Shown: positions 18,115 through 27,113 of the stretch, piece by piece
Layout: every line of letters begins with the position of its first letter
Position numbering within the stretch: the stretch's first letter is position 1
Origin: Thalassotalea atypica
GTDB lineage: Bacteria; Pseudomonadota; Gammaproteobacteria; Enterobacterales; Alteromonadaceae
Length of the DNA stretch: 64,000 bases
Direction: 5' to 3'
Assembly: GCF_030295975.1 (NCBI RefSeq)
Contig: NZ_AP027364.1
Location: 3,286,001 to 3,350,000 of the forward strand
Position numbers and translations under genes: made by a program
The notes under the pieces: model-generated
Seen by the model: the letters and a program-made list of their open reading frames with translations, nothing else
Database searches by the model: none
Told to the model about the DNA's origin: nothing

Positions 18115-18207
18115 GTCTGTATTATTTCTTATTGGTATAAAATCATACTAATCATTTAACGCACAAAGTTAAATAGCATGACGGGAATCTTCAGTAGTGC
18201 TCAAAGC

Positions 18208-18235
18208 AAAAAGCCTAGCAACAGCTAGGCTTTTT
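18208..18235. terminator. Intrinsic terminator of the TonB-dependent receptor gene
   Basis: AAAAAGCCTAGC and GCTAGGCTTTTT form a perfect 12-bp stem with an AACA loop, about 20 nt after the receptor stop codon on the minus strand. Confidence 0.85.
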
Positions 18236-18254
18236 ATTCAGTTAGATTAGACAT

Positions 18255-20855
18255 TTAGAATGAGTACTTAAAGTCAACACCCGCTTCTAGACCGCGGTTA
18301 ATCCGACCAATAGGTGTACCTAAGACATCAGCCGTTAAACCACCGATAGACAAAACGTAACGTTCATCCAACAAATTTTTCCCCCAAAGGCCAACCTCAA
18401 TGGTATCGTCATCATTTTCCCAAGACACACGGGCATTAAGTAATGAGGTATCATCAAAATAAGCGCTGACTTCTTTTTTGTAATCCTCTAACCCTGGCTC
18501 ATCAGCGTTGGTATTTTCCAAAAAAACATAATCGACATGGAAATTTACTGTGCCGACATCAAAGTTGGGTGCCCAATCTAACGTCAATGTGTAGTTTAAA
18601 TCAGCATCAGAATCTGTCGTTTGAGCTGGAACTAACTCTCCTTCACCGTTATAAAAATCTGGTGAGAAATTATCAGTGCTGCGAATTTCTGAGATCACCC
18701 CCAGCGTCAAGCTATCGGTTGCTAACCATTTGAGATCAAATTCAAAACCTGTAATTTCTCTATCTTCATTAATAATAGTTGGTACCGCTTGCGGCGAGCC
18801 CGGTGTTTTAGACTGAATCGAGCGTTGTAAATTATCAAGTTCTAAATAATAGGCACTGACATTAGCGATGACTTGATCCCACAAAATACCTTTATAGCCC
18901 AATTCATAGTTAGTGGTATCTTCGGGTTCGAAAGCTTGTGTACTTGGCGCTAATGAATCAAAGCCACCTGATTTATAGCCTGTAGAATATGAACCAAACA
19001 GCATATGGTCATCATTAATTTGATAACTTGCCACTAATCTACCAGTGACTTTGTCCCAATCATCAGACGCTTTTAGATCTGCTGGCTGAAACAATAAATT
19101 GTTTACTCCGGCACGTAGCTGCGTGAACGAGTTGTCAGGTATTAACCAAGTGAAGTCTTTTTCGTCTTTAGAATAACGAAGCCCTGCAATAATGTTCCAT
19201 TGTTCGGTCAGTTTATAGTCAATGTCTGCAAAAATACCCCAGTTGGTAAAGTCTCCAGTATTGTTTACCGTTTCTTGCCACCATTGTCCGCCATAACTTG
19301 GCCCCATTACTTCAGCGAGCCCTAATTGAGCAGCGACGACATCATAGGTGACATCACCCGTTGCTTGAACAATGTCTGAAGTTAGTGGTACACCAGGCAT
19401 ACCAATTGCAGCCATAATATCATCAGCAAAACCCAATGCATTTAACGCACCCGCCCATTCTGGCGCATTCCACATATGATCCATAGGAAAGCCGCTAGCA
19501 CTATAAAAATTATCAACAACAGCCTCAAATGTTGCGCCTGGGCCAAATGCGGCTTCAGCATTGGCATCAGCATTGCCGCCAATCATGCCTGCAACTTGTT
19601 CTGCAATACCACCTCGGATGAACTGATTCAGCTCACCAGTAATTAACCTAGCCGCGGTATCAGCGGTAAGGTTTAACTCAGTTGTTTGCTTAACATCTTC
19701 TTTTGAATAAGAAAAGCCTGCCACGGCATTAATTTTATCACTAACATAATTAAGCTGTAGTTCTGTATAAAATATGTCTGAATCTTCATTATTCGAAGTA
19801 TCAAAATAACGGGTAATGTCAGCAGTACCGTCTTCATCTTGACGATTCACCGTGTCCCAATCACGATAAGAGGCGATATATTTCATTGACAAGTGCTGAT
19901 CAAACTCATGAGTTAACTTAGCGGTGATGCCATACATATCCCTTTTCTCAACACCTTTTCTAACATCATTCTCAGCCTTTGACGCGAACGGTTTAGTACC
20001 TTGATTGTAGGCAAATTCGCTAAAGCCTATCGCCATAGGGGGACCTTGTTCTAAGTCGTCAAAATCGTAAGCTATTTGGAAGTTTGTACTACTTGATATA
20101 TTCCACAACACCGAGACACGCCCCGCATCATGAGAGCGCTCTCCCAAATCCCATACTTTATTATTATCGTTCCAGTTTGGACGAGCAATATTGTCAACAA
20201 TACCGTCTTGTGAATTGGTCAACGCATTTGCACGAACAAATACATTGTCACTTATGGGCACGTTAATCATGCCTTCAATACGCTGTAAATTGTCACTGCC
20301 TAAGGTCGCTTTAACAAAACCTTCAAACTCTTGTTGAGGAGAATTGGGCACCATGTTGACGACGCCCATTGCAGCGTTTCTGCCGAACAGTGTTCCTTGT
20401 GGACCTTTTAATACTTCCACTCGCGCCATGTCTGAAAAGATAACATTTTGCGCTGCCCTTGGCATATAAACATCATCATAAAACGTTGCCGACGAAGGGT
20501 CTCCACCGACACTGATATTGGGGCTAGAAATACCACGCATAGTGATGCCAGCTTGGGTCATGTTGCCATCATCAAAGTCAAAGCCCGAAACAAATTTATC
20601 AATATCGCTGAGTAATACAGAGCTGCTTTCTTCGATTGTATCCGCGCTAATGCTCGAGACTGTAACAGGCACTTTAAGAATATTTTGAACGCGCTTTTGA
20701 GCAGTAACCGTAACTATTTCAATGTCTGAATCTGGTGTATTTTCTTCTGCAGATAACCATAATGGTGTAATGGCTAGCGCTGAGATAATCGCTTGGCTGA
20801 TAATATTGTACGAATGCACTTTACGCTGTGTTTCATGCTTACCCTGTTCACTCAT
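18255..20855 (-). CDS. TonB-dependent outer-membrane receptor
   Basis: The 866-residue protein has an N-terminal signal region, a TonB-box-like segment (IEIVTVTAQKR), a plug domain with VEVLKGPQGTLFGRNAAMGVVNMVPNSP, and a 22-strand-type beta-barrel ending in aromatic residue F (FKYSF). The general type is the large marine receptor family for sugars, lipids or other bulky ligands rather than a clear siderophore receptor. Residues about 395-530 form a long insertion rich in Ala, Gly and Met (for example GGIAEQVAGMIGGNADANAE), probably an extracellular loop. Its promoter matches that of the cytochrome operon, which suggests that the imported compound is a substrate or cofactor of that pathway. 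Confidence 0.92.
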   Translation of the reverse strand: MSEQGKHETQRKVHSYNIISQAIISALAITPLWLSAEENTPDSDIEIVTVTAQKRVQNILKVPVTVSSISADTIEESSSVLLSDIDKFVSGFDFDDGNMTQAGITMRGISSPNISVGGDPSSATFYDDVYMPRAAQNVIFSDMARVEVLKGPQGTLFGRNAAMGVVNMVPNSPQQEFEGFVKATLGSDNLQRIEGMINVPISDNVFVRANALTNSQDGIVDNIARPNWNDNNKVWDLGERSHDAGRVSVLWNISSSTNFQIAYDFDDLEQGPPMAIGFSEFAYNQGTKPFASKAENDVRKGVEKRDMYGITAKLTHEFDQHLSMKYIASYRDWDTVNRQDEDGTADITRYFDTSNNEDSDIFYTELQLNYVSDKINAVAGFSYSKEDVKQTTELNLTADTAARLITGELNQFIRGGIAEQVAGMIGGNADANAEAAFGPGATFEAVVDNFYSASGFPMDHMWNAPEWAGALNALGFADDIMAAIGMPGVPLTSDIVQATGDVTYDVVAAQLGLAEVMGPSYGGQWWQETVNNTGDFTNWGIFADIDYKLTEQWNIIAGLRYSKDEKDFTWLIPDNSFTQLRAGVNNLLFQPADLKASDDWDKVTGRLVASYQINDDHMLFGSYSTGYKSGGFDSLAPSTQAFEPEDTTNYELGYKGILWDQVIANVSAYYLELDNLQRSIQSKTPGSPQAVPTIINEDREITGFEFDLKWLATDSLTLGVISEIRSTDNFSPDFYNGEGELVPAQTTDSDADLNYTLTLDWAPNFDVGTVNFHVDYVFLENTNADEPGLEDYKKEVSAYFDDTSLLNARVSWENDDDTIEVGLWGKNLLDERYVLSIGGLTADVLGTPIGRINRGLEAGVDFKYSF

Positions 20856-21184
20856 TCTTCTCTCCCCCTAATCAACTTTGCTTGAACGCAACGTAGATTT
20901 ACCAATTTATTTTTATTTTATGCTTAGCGATTTTTATATTGCTCAATTCACTATATTGATGGAGATCAAGCAATGCTTACGGAAAGTTAAAAAAACCTGA
21001 CGAATCTTTAGAGTAACCTGAGTGATTATTGAAAACGTCAATAATAATAGCTAATTGAGTGTATAAATGTGGAAATAGAGCAAAATGAGAGGAGTTATAT
21101 CAGGTTCATTTTCGGCTACATATACCTTGTGACTTTCGCTCAATACCAAATAAGAGCCAGCGATACATATAACAGCACCCAGTG
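20856..21184. other. Promoter region of the TonB-dependent receptor gene
   Basis: This 329-bp gap contains the AraC-type operator and promoter (20950-21008) and about 90 nt of probable 5' leader before the receptor start. The remaining part, 21010-21184, downstream of the glyoxalase-like gene, shows no gene or clear terminator. Confidence 0.6.
20950..21008 (-). promoter_or_regulatory. Promoter of the TonB receptor gene with AraC-type direct-repeat operator
   Basis: CTTACGGAAA (20976) and CTGACGAATC (20997) on the plus strand are direct repeats 21 bp apart. On the coding strand the proximal half overlaps a -35-like AAGCAT (20978-20973), followed by 17 bp and TATAGT (20955-20950). This mirrors the cytochrome-operon promoter in sequence, spacing and orientation. 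Confidence 0.7.
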
Positions 21185-21607
21185 CTATTTTGCATAAATA
21201 ATTTTTGCTAGTTCAAAATCCCAAAAACTAGCTTCAATCTTATTACCGTCCGGCTCAATAATAAAACAACCATAATAAGGCTCACCATATTCAGGTCTAG
21301 ATCCGGGTTTACCGTTGCACTTACCGCCTAAAGAAATGGCTTGTTGATAAAAGTTCTTCACCTGTTGCTTATTTTTAGCAACGAAACCAACATGTGTTCC
21401 ATTGCCCGCACTCGCAGGGGCTTTGTCGAAAGGGATTTGTACCCAAAATTCCGGATAACCTTTGCCAAATGCCAGCGCATGCTCATATTGAGAGACTAGT
21501 TCAATATCTAAGGTAGCCAACAACGGTTGATAGAACTGTTTTGCTCTCACTAAATCATTGGTTCCAAGGGACATATGGCAAATACTGCGTTGATGGTTAC
21601 TATCCAT
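21185..21607 (-). CDS. VOC-family (glyoxalase/bleomycin-resistance fold) protein
   Basis: The 140-residue product has a single VOC-type beta-alpha-beta-beta-beta set. It starts with the typical SICHMSLGTNDLVRAKQFYQPLL and ends with GCFIIEPDGNKIEASFWD, where the glutamate is the usual metal ligand position; the first histidine is in CHMSL. I prefer the ATG at 21607, with GGAG 12 nt upstream, over a TTG six codons earlier. Such proteins act as metal-dependent lyases, dioxygenases or antibiotic-binding proteins. The substrate cannot be read from sequence. It is a stand-alone gene. Confidence 0.8.
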   Translation of the reverse strand: MDSNHQRSICHMSLGTNDLVRAKQFYQPLLATLDIELVSQYEHALAFGKGYPEFWVQIPFDKAPASAGNGTHVGFVAKNKQQVKNFYQQAISLGGKCNGKPGSRPEYGEPYYGCFIIEPDGNKIEASFWDFELAKIIYAK

Positions 21608-21869
21608 AAATTTTCTACGCTCCAAAGCTGATTTATCGATGTTAATCTTATCACGGCTTTAATTAATATGACTCTTTTAAACAAAGGAAGTATCCGAATT
21701 AACCTAGCCTCTACAACGTTACTAACTAACTTGTAACCCATGATATTAACAAAATAAGACCAATAAGCAGATTACTGCGATGACCTTACGCAAGATCAAT
21801 TGAGCTAAGTCGTTTGTTTTTGCTAAACTTCATGCTTGCACCCTTTCTCCCAATGTCTCGCAGGTATAA

Positions 21870-22394
21870 ATGAAGTTTTCCTCTTTCAATAGAACCACAC
21901 ATAAATGGGCAAGTATCATTATTGCCTTACCTTTGTTGCTCGTGATTATCACGGGGATATTGCTGTTAGTCAGAAAAGAATTTGCCGCGCTACAACCCCC
22001 TTCGCAAAAAGGCATAGCAACCATACCTTCCATTGGTTTTGAGCAAATATTATCGGCCGCTAAAAGTGTAAAAGAAGCCGAAGTACATAGCTGGGAAGAT
22101 GTCGATAGATTAGATGTTAGGCCCAGTAAAGGCATTATCAAAATTCGTGCTAACAATAGCTGGGAAATCCAAATAGATGGCCAAAACGCGCAAGTGTTAC
22201 AAGTAGCCTATCGACGCTCTGAATGGATAGAAAGCTTACATGACGCTACATATTTTCAGGATTCTGCCAACTTATGGTTGATGTTGCCTGTAGGCATCGC
22301 TTTATTATTGTTATGGCTCACTGGTTTGTACTTGTTTTGTGTGCCGTATGTTAAAAAGTGGCAGCGTAAGAAAAATAAGCAATGGTATTACTAG
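21870..22394 (+). CDS. PepSY-domain membrane protein
   Basis: The 174-residue protein has an N-terminal membrane helix (WASIIIALPLLLVIITGILLLV) and a central periplasmic PepSY-like region containing WEIQIDGQNAQVLQVAYRRSEWIESLHDA. A second helix (LWLMLPVGIALLLLWLTGLYLF) precedes a basic cytoplasmic tail. The arrangement HKW...G...LHDA resembles short PepSY-associated TM proteins often found near redox or iron-uptake genes. A solute-binding protein gene follows 36 nt later on the same strand, which suggests co-transcription. Confidence 0.78.
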   Translation: MKFSSFNRTTHKWASIIIALPLLLVIITGILLLVRKEFAALQPPSQKGIATIPSIGFEQILSAAKSVKEAEVHSWEDVDRLDVRPSKGIIKIRANNSWEIQIDGQNAQVLQVAYRRSEWIESLHDATYFQDSANLWLMLPVGIALLLLWLTGLYLFCVPYVKKWQRKKNKQWYY

Positions 22395-22430
22395 TGCTAG
22401 CACAGTCAAATATCGAACATTAGAAATAAG

Positions 22431-23171
22431 ATGAGTTTTCTATCATATTTACGCCTATTATCTTGCGTAAAAATAGTGCTTCTGCTGACTTTGATTTTGG
22501 CGCAGGTTGTTTCCAGACATGCCGCCGCAGACGATAGTATAACCATTGTAGGAGAGCCTTTCCCACCACTTCAATTTAAAGAAGGCAGCGATTTTGTAGG
22601 TCAATCAATAGATATCGTAAAAAAATTATTGGCTCAAACGGGTGTGCAAGGTGAAATAGAGCTTTATCCTTGGGCGCGGGCATTTCATATGGCGCAAACA
22701 AAAAAAAATGTGTTGTTGATTTCTGTTGCTAGAAATCAAGCACGAGAAAAGAAGTTTAAATGGGTTGGAGAAATCAGCAACAGCAAAAGCTTTTTTTGGA
22801 CCTTAAAGTCTAATCCTGAAACGGTGAACGTTTCAACATACGATGAACTTAAACACTTTAAAATAGTGACTCAACGATATGATCATTTACATGATTATTT
22901 GCTGGCCAATGGCTTTGATCGTGAAATCCCGCTGACCGCAGTCACTAATAAGTCGCAAGCTATTAAGATGCTATATGCGGGTAGAGTCGATTATATTTTG
23001 GGATCAGAAATATATTTAAAAAATCGAATCAGCCAGCTGGGCTTAGATCCGACATTAATCACACCAGTATTACCTGTGAATGCGAAAAAAAGTGGGCTCT
23101 ATCTCGCTTTTTCACCGCAAACGTCTGATGCTTTGGTAGAGCGATTTCAACTGGCTTTTAAGTCGTTATAG
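22431..23171 (+). CDS. Periplasmic solute-binding protein (SBP_bac_3-like)
   Basis: The 246-residue protein has a signal peptide ending near SRHAAA. The mature sequence starts ITIVGEPFPPLQFKEGSDFVGQSIDIVKKLL, the usual opening of the amino-acid/polar-compound binding family 3. Blocks such as WARAFHMAQTKKNVLLISVARN and YAGRVDYILGSEIYLKNRI are characteristic of the subgroup without a linked ABC transporter in Alteromonadales and Shewanella-type genomes. No permease or ATPase lies nearby, so it may serve as a stand-alone sensor or binding protein. A strong terminator follows. Confidence 0.78.
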   Translation: MSFLSYLRLLSCVKIVLLLTLILAQVVSRHAAADDSITIVGEPFPPLQFKEGSDFVGQSIDIVKKLLAQTGVQGEIELYPWARAFHMAQTKKNVLLISVARNQAREKKFKWVGEISNSKSFFWTLKSNPETVNVSTYDELKHFKIVTQRYDHLHDYLLANGFDREIPLTAVTNKSQAIKMLYAGRVDYILGSEIYLKNRISQLGLDPTLITPVLPVNAKKSGLYLAFSPQTSDALVERFQLAFKSL

Positions 23172-23243
23172 GACATTCATTAGCTGTCTGTCATCTAGAT
23201 TGATGCAATACCCTTATCGACGACGCTCTGATTCCACCTGAAC

Positions 23244-23285
23244 CAATCAAAAAAGCCCGCTATATATAGCGGGCTTTTTTGATTG
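23244..23285. terminator. Bidirectional intrinsic terminator
   Basis: A near-20-bp perfect stem has a GCCCGCTA/TAGCGGGC core, A- and T-runs on both sides and a TATA loop. It separates the solute-binding protein gene from the convergent parE operon. Confidence 0.92.
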
Positions 23286-23298
23286 AGTTAGTTTATTA

Positions 23299-25185
23299 TT
23301 ACACTTCAGCCATGTCGCCCTTCGTTTGTAACCATTCTTTTCTGTCACCACTACGCTTTTTAGATAACAACATATCCATAGTCTCCATGGTTTGTGAGTG
23401 CTCATCAACAGTCAATTGTACTAAGCGGCGAGTATTAGGATCCATGGTCGTTTCACGTAATTGTAAAGGGTTCATCTCCCCCAGCCCTTTGAAGCGCTGA
23501 ACATTAACTTTACCACGTTTTTTTTCGGCTTCTATACGATCTAAAATACCGTCTTTTTCACCTTCATCTAAGGCATAAAATACTTCCTTACCGACATCAA
23601 TTCGGTAAAGAGGCGGCATGGCAACATAAACATGCCCAGCTTGAACAAGTGGTAAAAAGTGCTGTGTAAACAGTGCACATAATAACGTAGCAATATGCAA
23701 TCCATCCGAGTCAGCATCCGCTAATATACACACCTTTCCGTAACGCAATGCCGATAAATCTTCACTGTCTGGATCTATCCCTAAAGCAACCGATATATCA
23801 TGCACTTCTTGCGACGCTAAGATTTGGCCAGAGTCCACTTCCCACGTATTAAGTATTTTTCCTCGTAGCGGCATTACTGCCTGAATCTCACGATCTCGTG
23901 CTTGTTTAGCACTACCGCCCGCAGAGTCACCTTCCACTAAAAACAATTCCGTTCTGTCGGTTTCTTGGCTACCGCAATCGGTTAGTTTTCCTGGTAATGC
24001 TGGGCCTTGGGTAATTTTTTTACGAACAATCTTTTTCGCCGCACGCAATCGCCTTTGGGCGTTTGAGATACAAAAGTCAGCTAAAGCTTCTGCAATTTCA
24101 GTGTGCTCATTAAGCCATAAGCTGAAGGCATCTTTGACAACACCAGTGACAAAAGCAGCGCATTGGCGAGAACTTAAGCGCTCTTTAGTTTGACCAGCAA
24201 ATTGTGGATCTTGCATTTTGACAGACAAAATATAACTACATTTGTCCCAAATATCATCAGGGGTAATTTTAACGCCGCGCGGAATAAGGTTTCTGAATTC
24301 ACAAAACTCACGCATCGATTCCAATAAGCCTTGGCGCAAACCGTTAACATGAGTACCGCCTTGAATGGTTGGGATCAAGTTAACATAACTCTCACCTACT
24401 GACTCGCCGCCTTCAGGCAACCAAGTTACAGCCCAGTCAGCCACTTCATTTTGTGAGGTAAACTTGCCTATGAACGGCTCATCCGGTAAGCAAATATTGT
24501 CTTTTAAAGATTCTTTAATGTAATCACGAAGCCCGTCGGCATAACACCACTCTTCTTTTGCTCCATCATTTTTATCATGAAACTTGATGGTTAATCCTGG
24601 ACAAAGTACGGCTTTAGCTTTCAGTAAGCGTTTTAGTTTTGAGACTGAAAACTTAGCTGAATCAAAGTATTTTTCATCAGGCCAAAATTTTACTCTTGAG
24701 CCAGTATTTCGCTTTCCAACTGTGCCTGTTTCAGTTAACTCTTGTACTTTTTCACCGTGCTCGAACGCCATTTCAAATACTTTACTATTGCGTCTTACGA
24801 TCACTTCAACACGTTTTGATAAGGCGTTTACAACTGAAATACCTACGCCGTGCAAACCACCGGAAAATTGGTAGTTCTTATTGGAAAACTTACCACCAGC
24901 ATGCAATTTGCAGAAAATTAACTCAACACCTGAAACCCCTTGCTCTGGGTGGATGTCGGTCGGCATACCTCGACCATCATCAATAATTTCTAACGACTGA
25001 TCTATGTCTAGAATAACACTAATATTTTGAGCAAATCCTGCTAACGCTTCATCAACAGAGTTATCAATAACTTCTTGACCGAGATGGTTCGGTCGGTCAG
25101 TGTCGGTATACATACCAGGACGACGACGTACTGGCTCTAAACCGCTTAAAACTTCAATGGATTCGGAATTATATTGATCGCTCAT
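23299..25185 (-). CDS. parE: DNA topoisomerase IV subunit B
   Basis: ParE supplies the ATPase of topoisomerase IV. The 628-residue protein has the GHKL ATPase domain (EVIDNSVDEALAG, DDGRGMPTDIHPE, GGLHGVGISVVNALS), the transducer domain, and the TOPRIM domain (ELFLVEGDSAGGSAKQARDRE and DADSDGLHI with the metal-binding acidic residues). The C-terminal part (QRFKGLGEMNPLQLRETTMDP) is complete. Length and sequence match the E. coli type. It is the last gene of the nudF-yqiB-cpdA-yqiA-parE series, the same order as in enterobacteria, 36 nt after yqiA. Confidence 0.97.
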   Translation of the reverse strand: MSDQYNSESIEVLSGLEPVRRRPGMYTDTDRPNHLGQEVIDNSVDEALAGFAQNISVILDIDQSLEIIDDGRGMPTDIHPEQGVSGVELIFCKLHAGGKFSNKNYQFSGGLHGVGISVVNALSKRVEVIVRRNSKVFEMAFEHGEKVQELTETGTVGKRNTGSRVKFWPDEKYFDSAKFSVSKLKRLLKAKAVLCPGLTIKFHDKNDGAKEEWCYADGLRDYIKESLKDNICLPDEPFIGKFTSQNEVADWAVTWLPEGGESVGESYVNLIPTIQGGTHVNGLRQGLLESMREFCEFRNLIPRGVKITPDDIWDKCSYILSVKMQDPQFAGQTKERLSSRQCAAFVTGVVKDAFSLWLNEHTEIAEALADFCISNAQRRLRAAKKIVRKKITQGPALPGKLTDCGSQETDRTELFLVEGDSAGGSAKQARDREIQAVMPLRGKILNTWEVDSGQILASQEVHDISVALGIDPDSEDLSALRYGKVCILADADSDGLHIATLLCALFTQHFLPLVQAGHVYVAMPPLYRIDVGKEVFYALDEGEKDGILDRIEAEKKRGKVNVQRFKGLGEMNPLQLRETTMDPNTRRLVQLTVDEHSQTMETMDMLLSKKRSGDRKEWLQTKGDMAEV

Positions 25186-25221
25186 AGAGTATTATATTCT
25201 TATTCTGTATAGGATGTAGTT

Positions 25222-25797
25222 TTACGTTAATTGTAAAAAATTCACAATATTTGGCAGCATTTTTTCGAAGTTGAGAAAACTATGATCGCCGCCTTCTTGT
25301 ACAATCAACTGGCTTTGCGCGTATTTTTGTACCGCTTGACGGTAATCTAACACTTCATCACCTGTTTGTACCATGACTTGATAATTTTTTTGATCTATTT
25401 CTTGTTGTTCTAATCTTTTTAAGTCACTCATGTGCTCTGATGACACTTGGTAAACCTCACCAGTGTATGGGTTTGTTTGCTCACCAATATAATCGGCCAA
25501 TAACGAATATGGCATAACCGCAGGGTTTACCAATACTGCTGGGAGTTGATACTTTTCTGAAAAATACGTGGAAAAATACCCACCTAATGAAGAACCTATC
25601 AAATGCCACTTATCTTTCGGGTAAGTCGCAATAATCTCTTCTAATTGCTTAATCGCTTGCTTTGGAGAGTTGGCGATTTGCGGGCAATGAAACGCAACGT
25701 TTTCGTGATGGGTTTTGATGTAATTTTCCGTCAGTTTCGCTTTCATTGACCCTGGTGATGAATTAAATCCGTGTATGTATAGAATTCGAGATTTCAC
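25222..25797 (-). CDS. yqiA: YqiA-family alpha/beta-hydrolase esterase
   Basis: The 191-residue cytoplasmic protein carries the oxyanion-hole motif YIHGFNSSPGS and the nucleophile elbow GSSLGGYFS. A late DHSFLNF supplies the catalytic histidine, matching YqiA/YcfP esterases. It starts with GTG at 25797, with AGGA upstream inside the stop region of cpdA. The 3-nt gap to cpdA shows tight operon coupling. Natural substrate is unknown; the E. coli homologue cleaves short acyl esters. Confidence 0.9.
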   Translation of the reverse strand: MKSRILYIHGFNSSPGSMKAKLTENYIKTHHENVAFHCPQIANSPKQAIKQLEEIIATYPKDKWHLIGSSLGGYFSTYFSEKYQLPAVLVNPAVMPYSLLADYIGEQTNPYTGEVYQVSSEHMSDLKRLEQQEIDQKNYQVMVQTGDEVLDYRQAVQKYAQSQLIVQEGGDHSFLNFEKMLPNIVNFLQLT

Positions 25798-25800
25798 GTC

Positions 25801-26586
25801 CTAATCGCCCTTAACTGCGCAACTGTAATTTGTATCTGGTAAATAATGCACATGTGTGCGGTAACTGCCATTATCATGTAACTCGATTATTCGATAGCCT
25901 GGTCCCATAGCCAAGGCTTTTACTGTTGGCGCTTGTGTATCAAATTGTATTGAGGTTGCAGGACATGTTAATAGGTCGCAGTATTTGCCTGTTTGCTGCT
26001 TAGTCAAAGTCATTCCTCGATGCACATGTCCGCAGGCAATTCCCTTTAGTAAAGGTAGTTGTTGTAAACTCTGCCATAAAAAGTCTTGGTTTGTCAGGTG
26101 ATGACGATCGATAAAGTACCCGACATCAATAGGGTGATGATGCATAAATATCCATTGATATTTATCTGGCAGTGCCTGGTTTACCAATGTTGATATCTCG
26201 CTAGGAACTATATACCCAGCTGGTGACTCTGATTTCGAAGCAACTAAGTTAATTTCCCAGTGGGCCGTTGTGATGTTCTTGTTTGAACTAAATGGCTCAC
26301 CCTTGAGGTGCTTTGCTAACAATGTTGGGCAGTCATGGTTTCCTGCGACGAAGTAAACAGGATGCTCTAAGTTCGTTTGTAAGATAAGCTCTGCAAAGTG
26401 TTGATATGATCGCTCACTGTGGTCTTGTGTTAAATCTCCGGTAAACACGACGGCATCAAATTCACCGTTATTTGATAGTTCCGCTAGTATATTCGCTAAA
26501 TTGTCGTAGACATTAACACCGTGATGTAATGCGTGACGATCTGCATATAAATGACTATCTGAGATTTGAGCAATGATAAAAGACAT
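25801..26586 (-). CDS. cpdA: 3',5'-cyclic-AMP phosphodiesterase
   Basis: The 261-residue cytoplasmic metallophosphoesterase should hydrolyse cAMP to AMP and so damp CRP-dependent control. Metal-binding motifs appear in order: QISDSHLYAD, VVFTGDLTQDHS, VAGNHDCPTL, FMHHHPIDVG and GHVHRGM. They match class III phosphodiesterases including the CpdA signature. It sits in the conserved yqiB-cpdA-yqiA-parE string. Confidence 0.93.
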   Translation of the reverse strand: MSFIIAQISDSHLYADRHALHHGVNVYDNLANILAELSNNGEFDAVVFTGDLTQDHSERSYQHFAELILQTNLEHPVYFVAGNHDCPTLLAKHLKGEPFSSNKNITTAHWEINLVASKSESPAGYIVPSEISTLVNQALPDKYQWIFMHHHPIDVGYFIDRHHLTNQDFLWQSLQQLPLLKGIACGHVHRGMTLTKQQTGKYCDLLTCPATSIQFDTQAPTVKALAMGPGYRIIELHDNGSYRTHVHYLPDTNYSCAVKGD

Positions 26587-26642
26587 AAAATTTAAGTACT
26601 AAGAAAATGTAAGTAAATGCGAGTAAGTAATAATCTGTTTTT

Positions 26643-27113
26643 CTATAACGAAACTTGAACTTGGCCAAACTCCAAACACATTTGCAACCACTCTTTTAGA
26701 AATTGGTTGGTTTGCAGCTTTTCATCGGGCTGATGCATCTGTTTATTTGGGTAATCATATCTCGGTTTAACATGACGAACACCTTGGCTTGAAATCACTT
26801 CGGCAGCGCGAGCATCATGGTATAAACGTATCTGCATTTGTGGCTTAATATAATCAACCTTGACGCTGTTAGGGAGCACTTGCTCTTGTACGATATAAAT
26901 GAGCGATGTGTATTTGGTTACTTCTTTTACTGATAATACAAAGGCTAATTGGGTTGAAATAAAGAAATGGCGTCGTTCTCCAACGTCCTCTTTATCGGCA
27001 AGTAACTGAAGTGACAAAGCATAATTGGTTGCACATAAATTCATTAAATCGGGCAAACTCGGCCGATATTTGTTGGCACTAAAACCAATATTCCTTGTCA
27101 TTTTAGTTGTCAT
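26643..27113 (-). CDS. yqiB: DUF1249 family protein YqiB
   Basis: The conserved region begins at NKYRPSLPDLMNLCATNYALSLQLL, like E. coli YqiB, and continues with YHDARAAEVISSQGVRHVKPRYDYPN. Function is unknown. Identification rests on sequence resemblance and on its place between nudF and cpdA. I take the ATG at 27113, which gives 156 residues and overlaps nudF by 11 bp. ATGs at 27131 and 27101 are also possible; the latter lies one base after the nudF stop. Confidence 0.85.
   Translation of the reverse strand: MTTKMTRNIGFSANKYRPSLPDLMNLCATNYALSLQLLADKEDVGERRHFFISTQLAFVLSVKEVTKYTSLIYIVQEQVLPNSVKVDYIKPQMQIRLYHDARAAEVISSQGVRHVKPRYDYPNKQMHQPDEKLQTNQFLKEWLQMCLEFGQVQVSL

Noticed and set aside
18178-18195. 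A weak resemblance (TGACGGGAATCTT) to the AraC-type operator upstream of the AraC-type gene.
   Set aside because: It needs a 2-nt insertion to align and lacks the second half-site 21 bp away, so autoregulation is not supported.
21550-21741. A 63-codon minus-strand frame overlapping the start of the VOC gene.
   Set aside because: It shares no motif with known proteins, lacks a ribosome site, and overlaps the VOC coding start in another frame.
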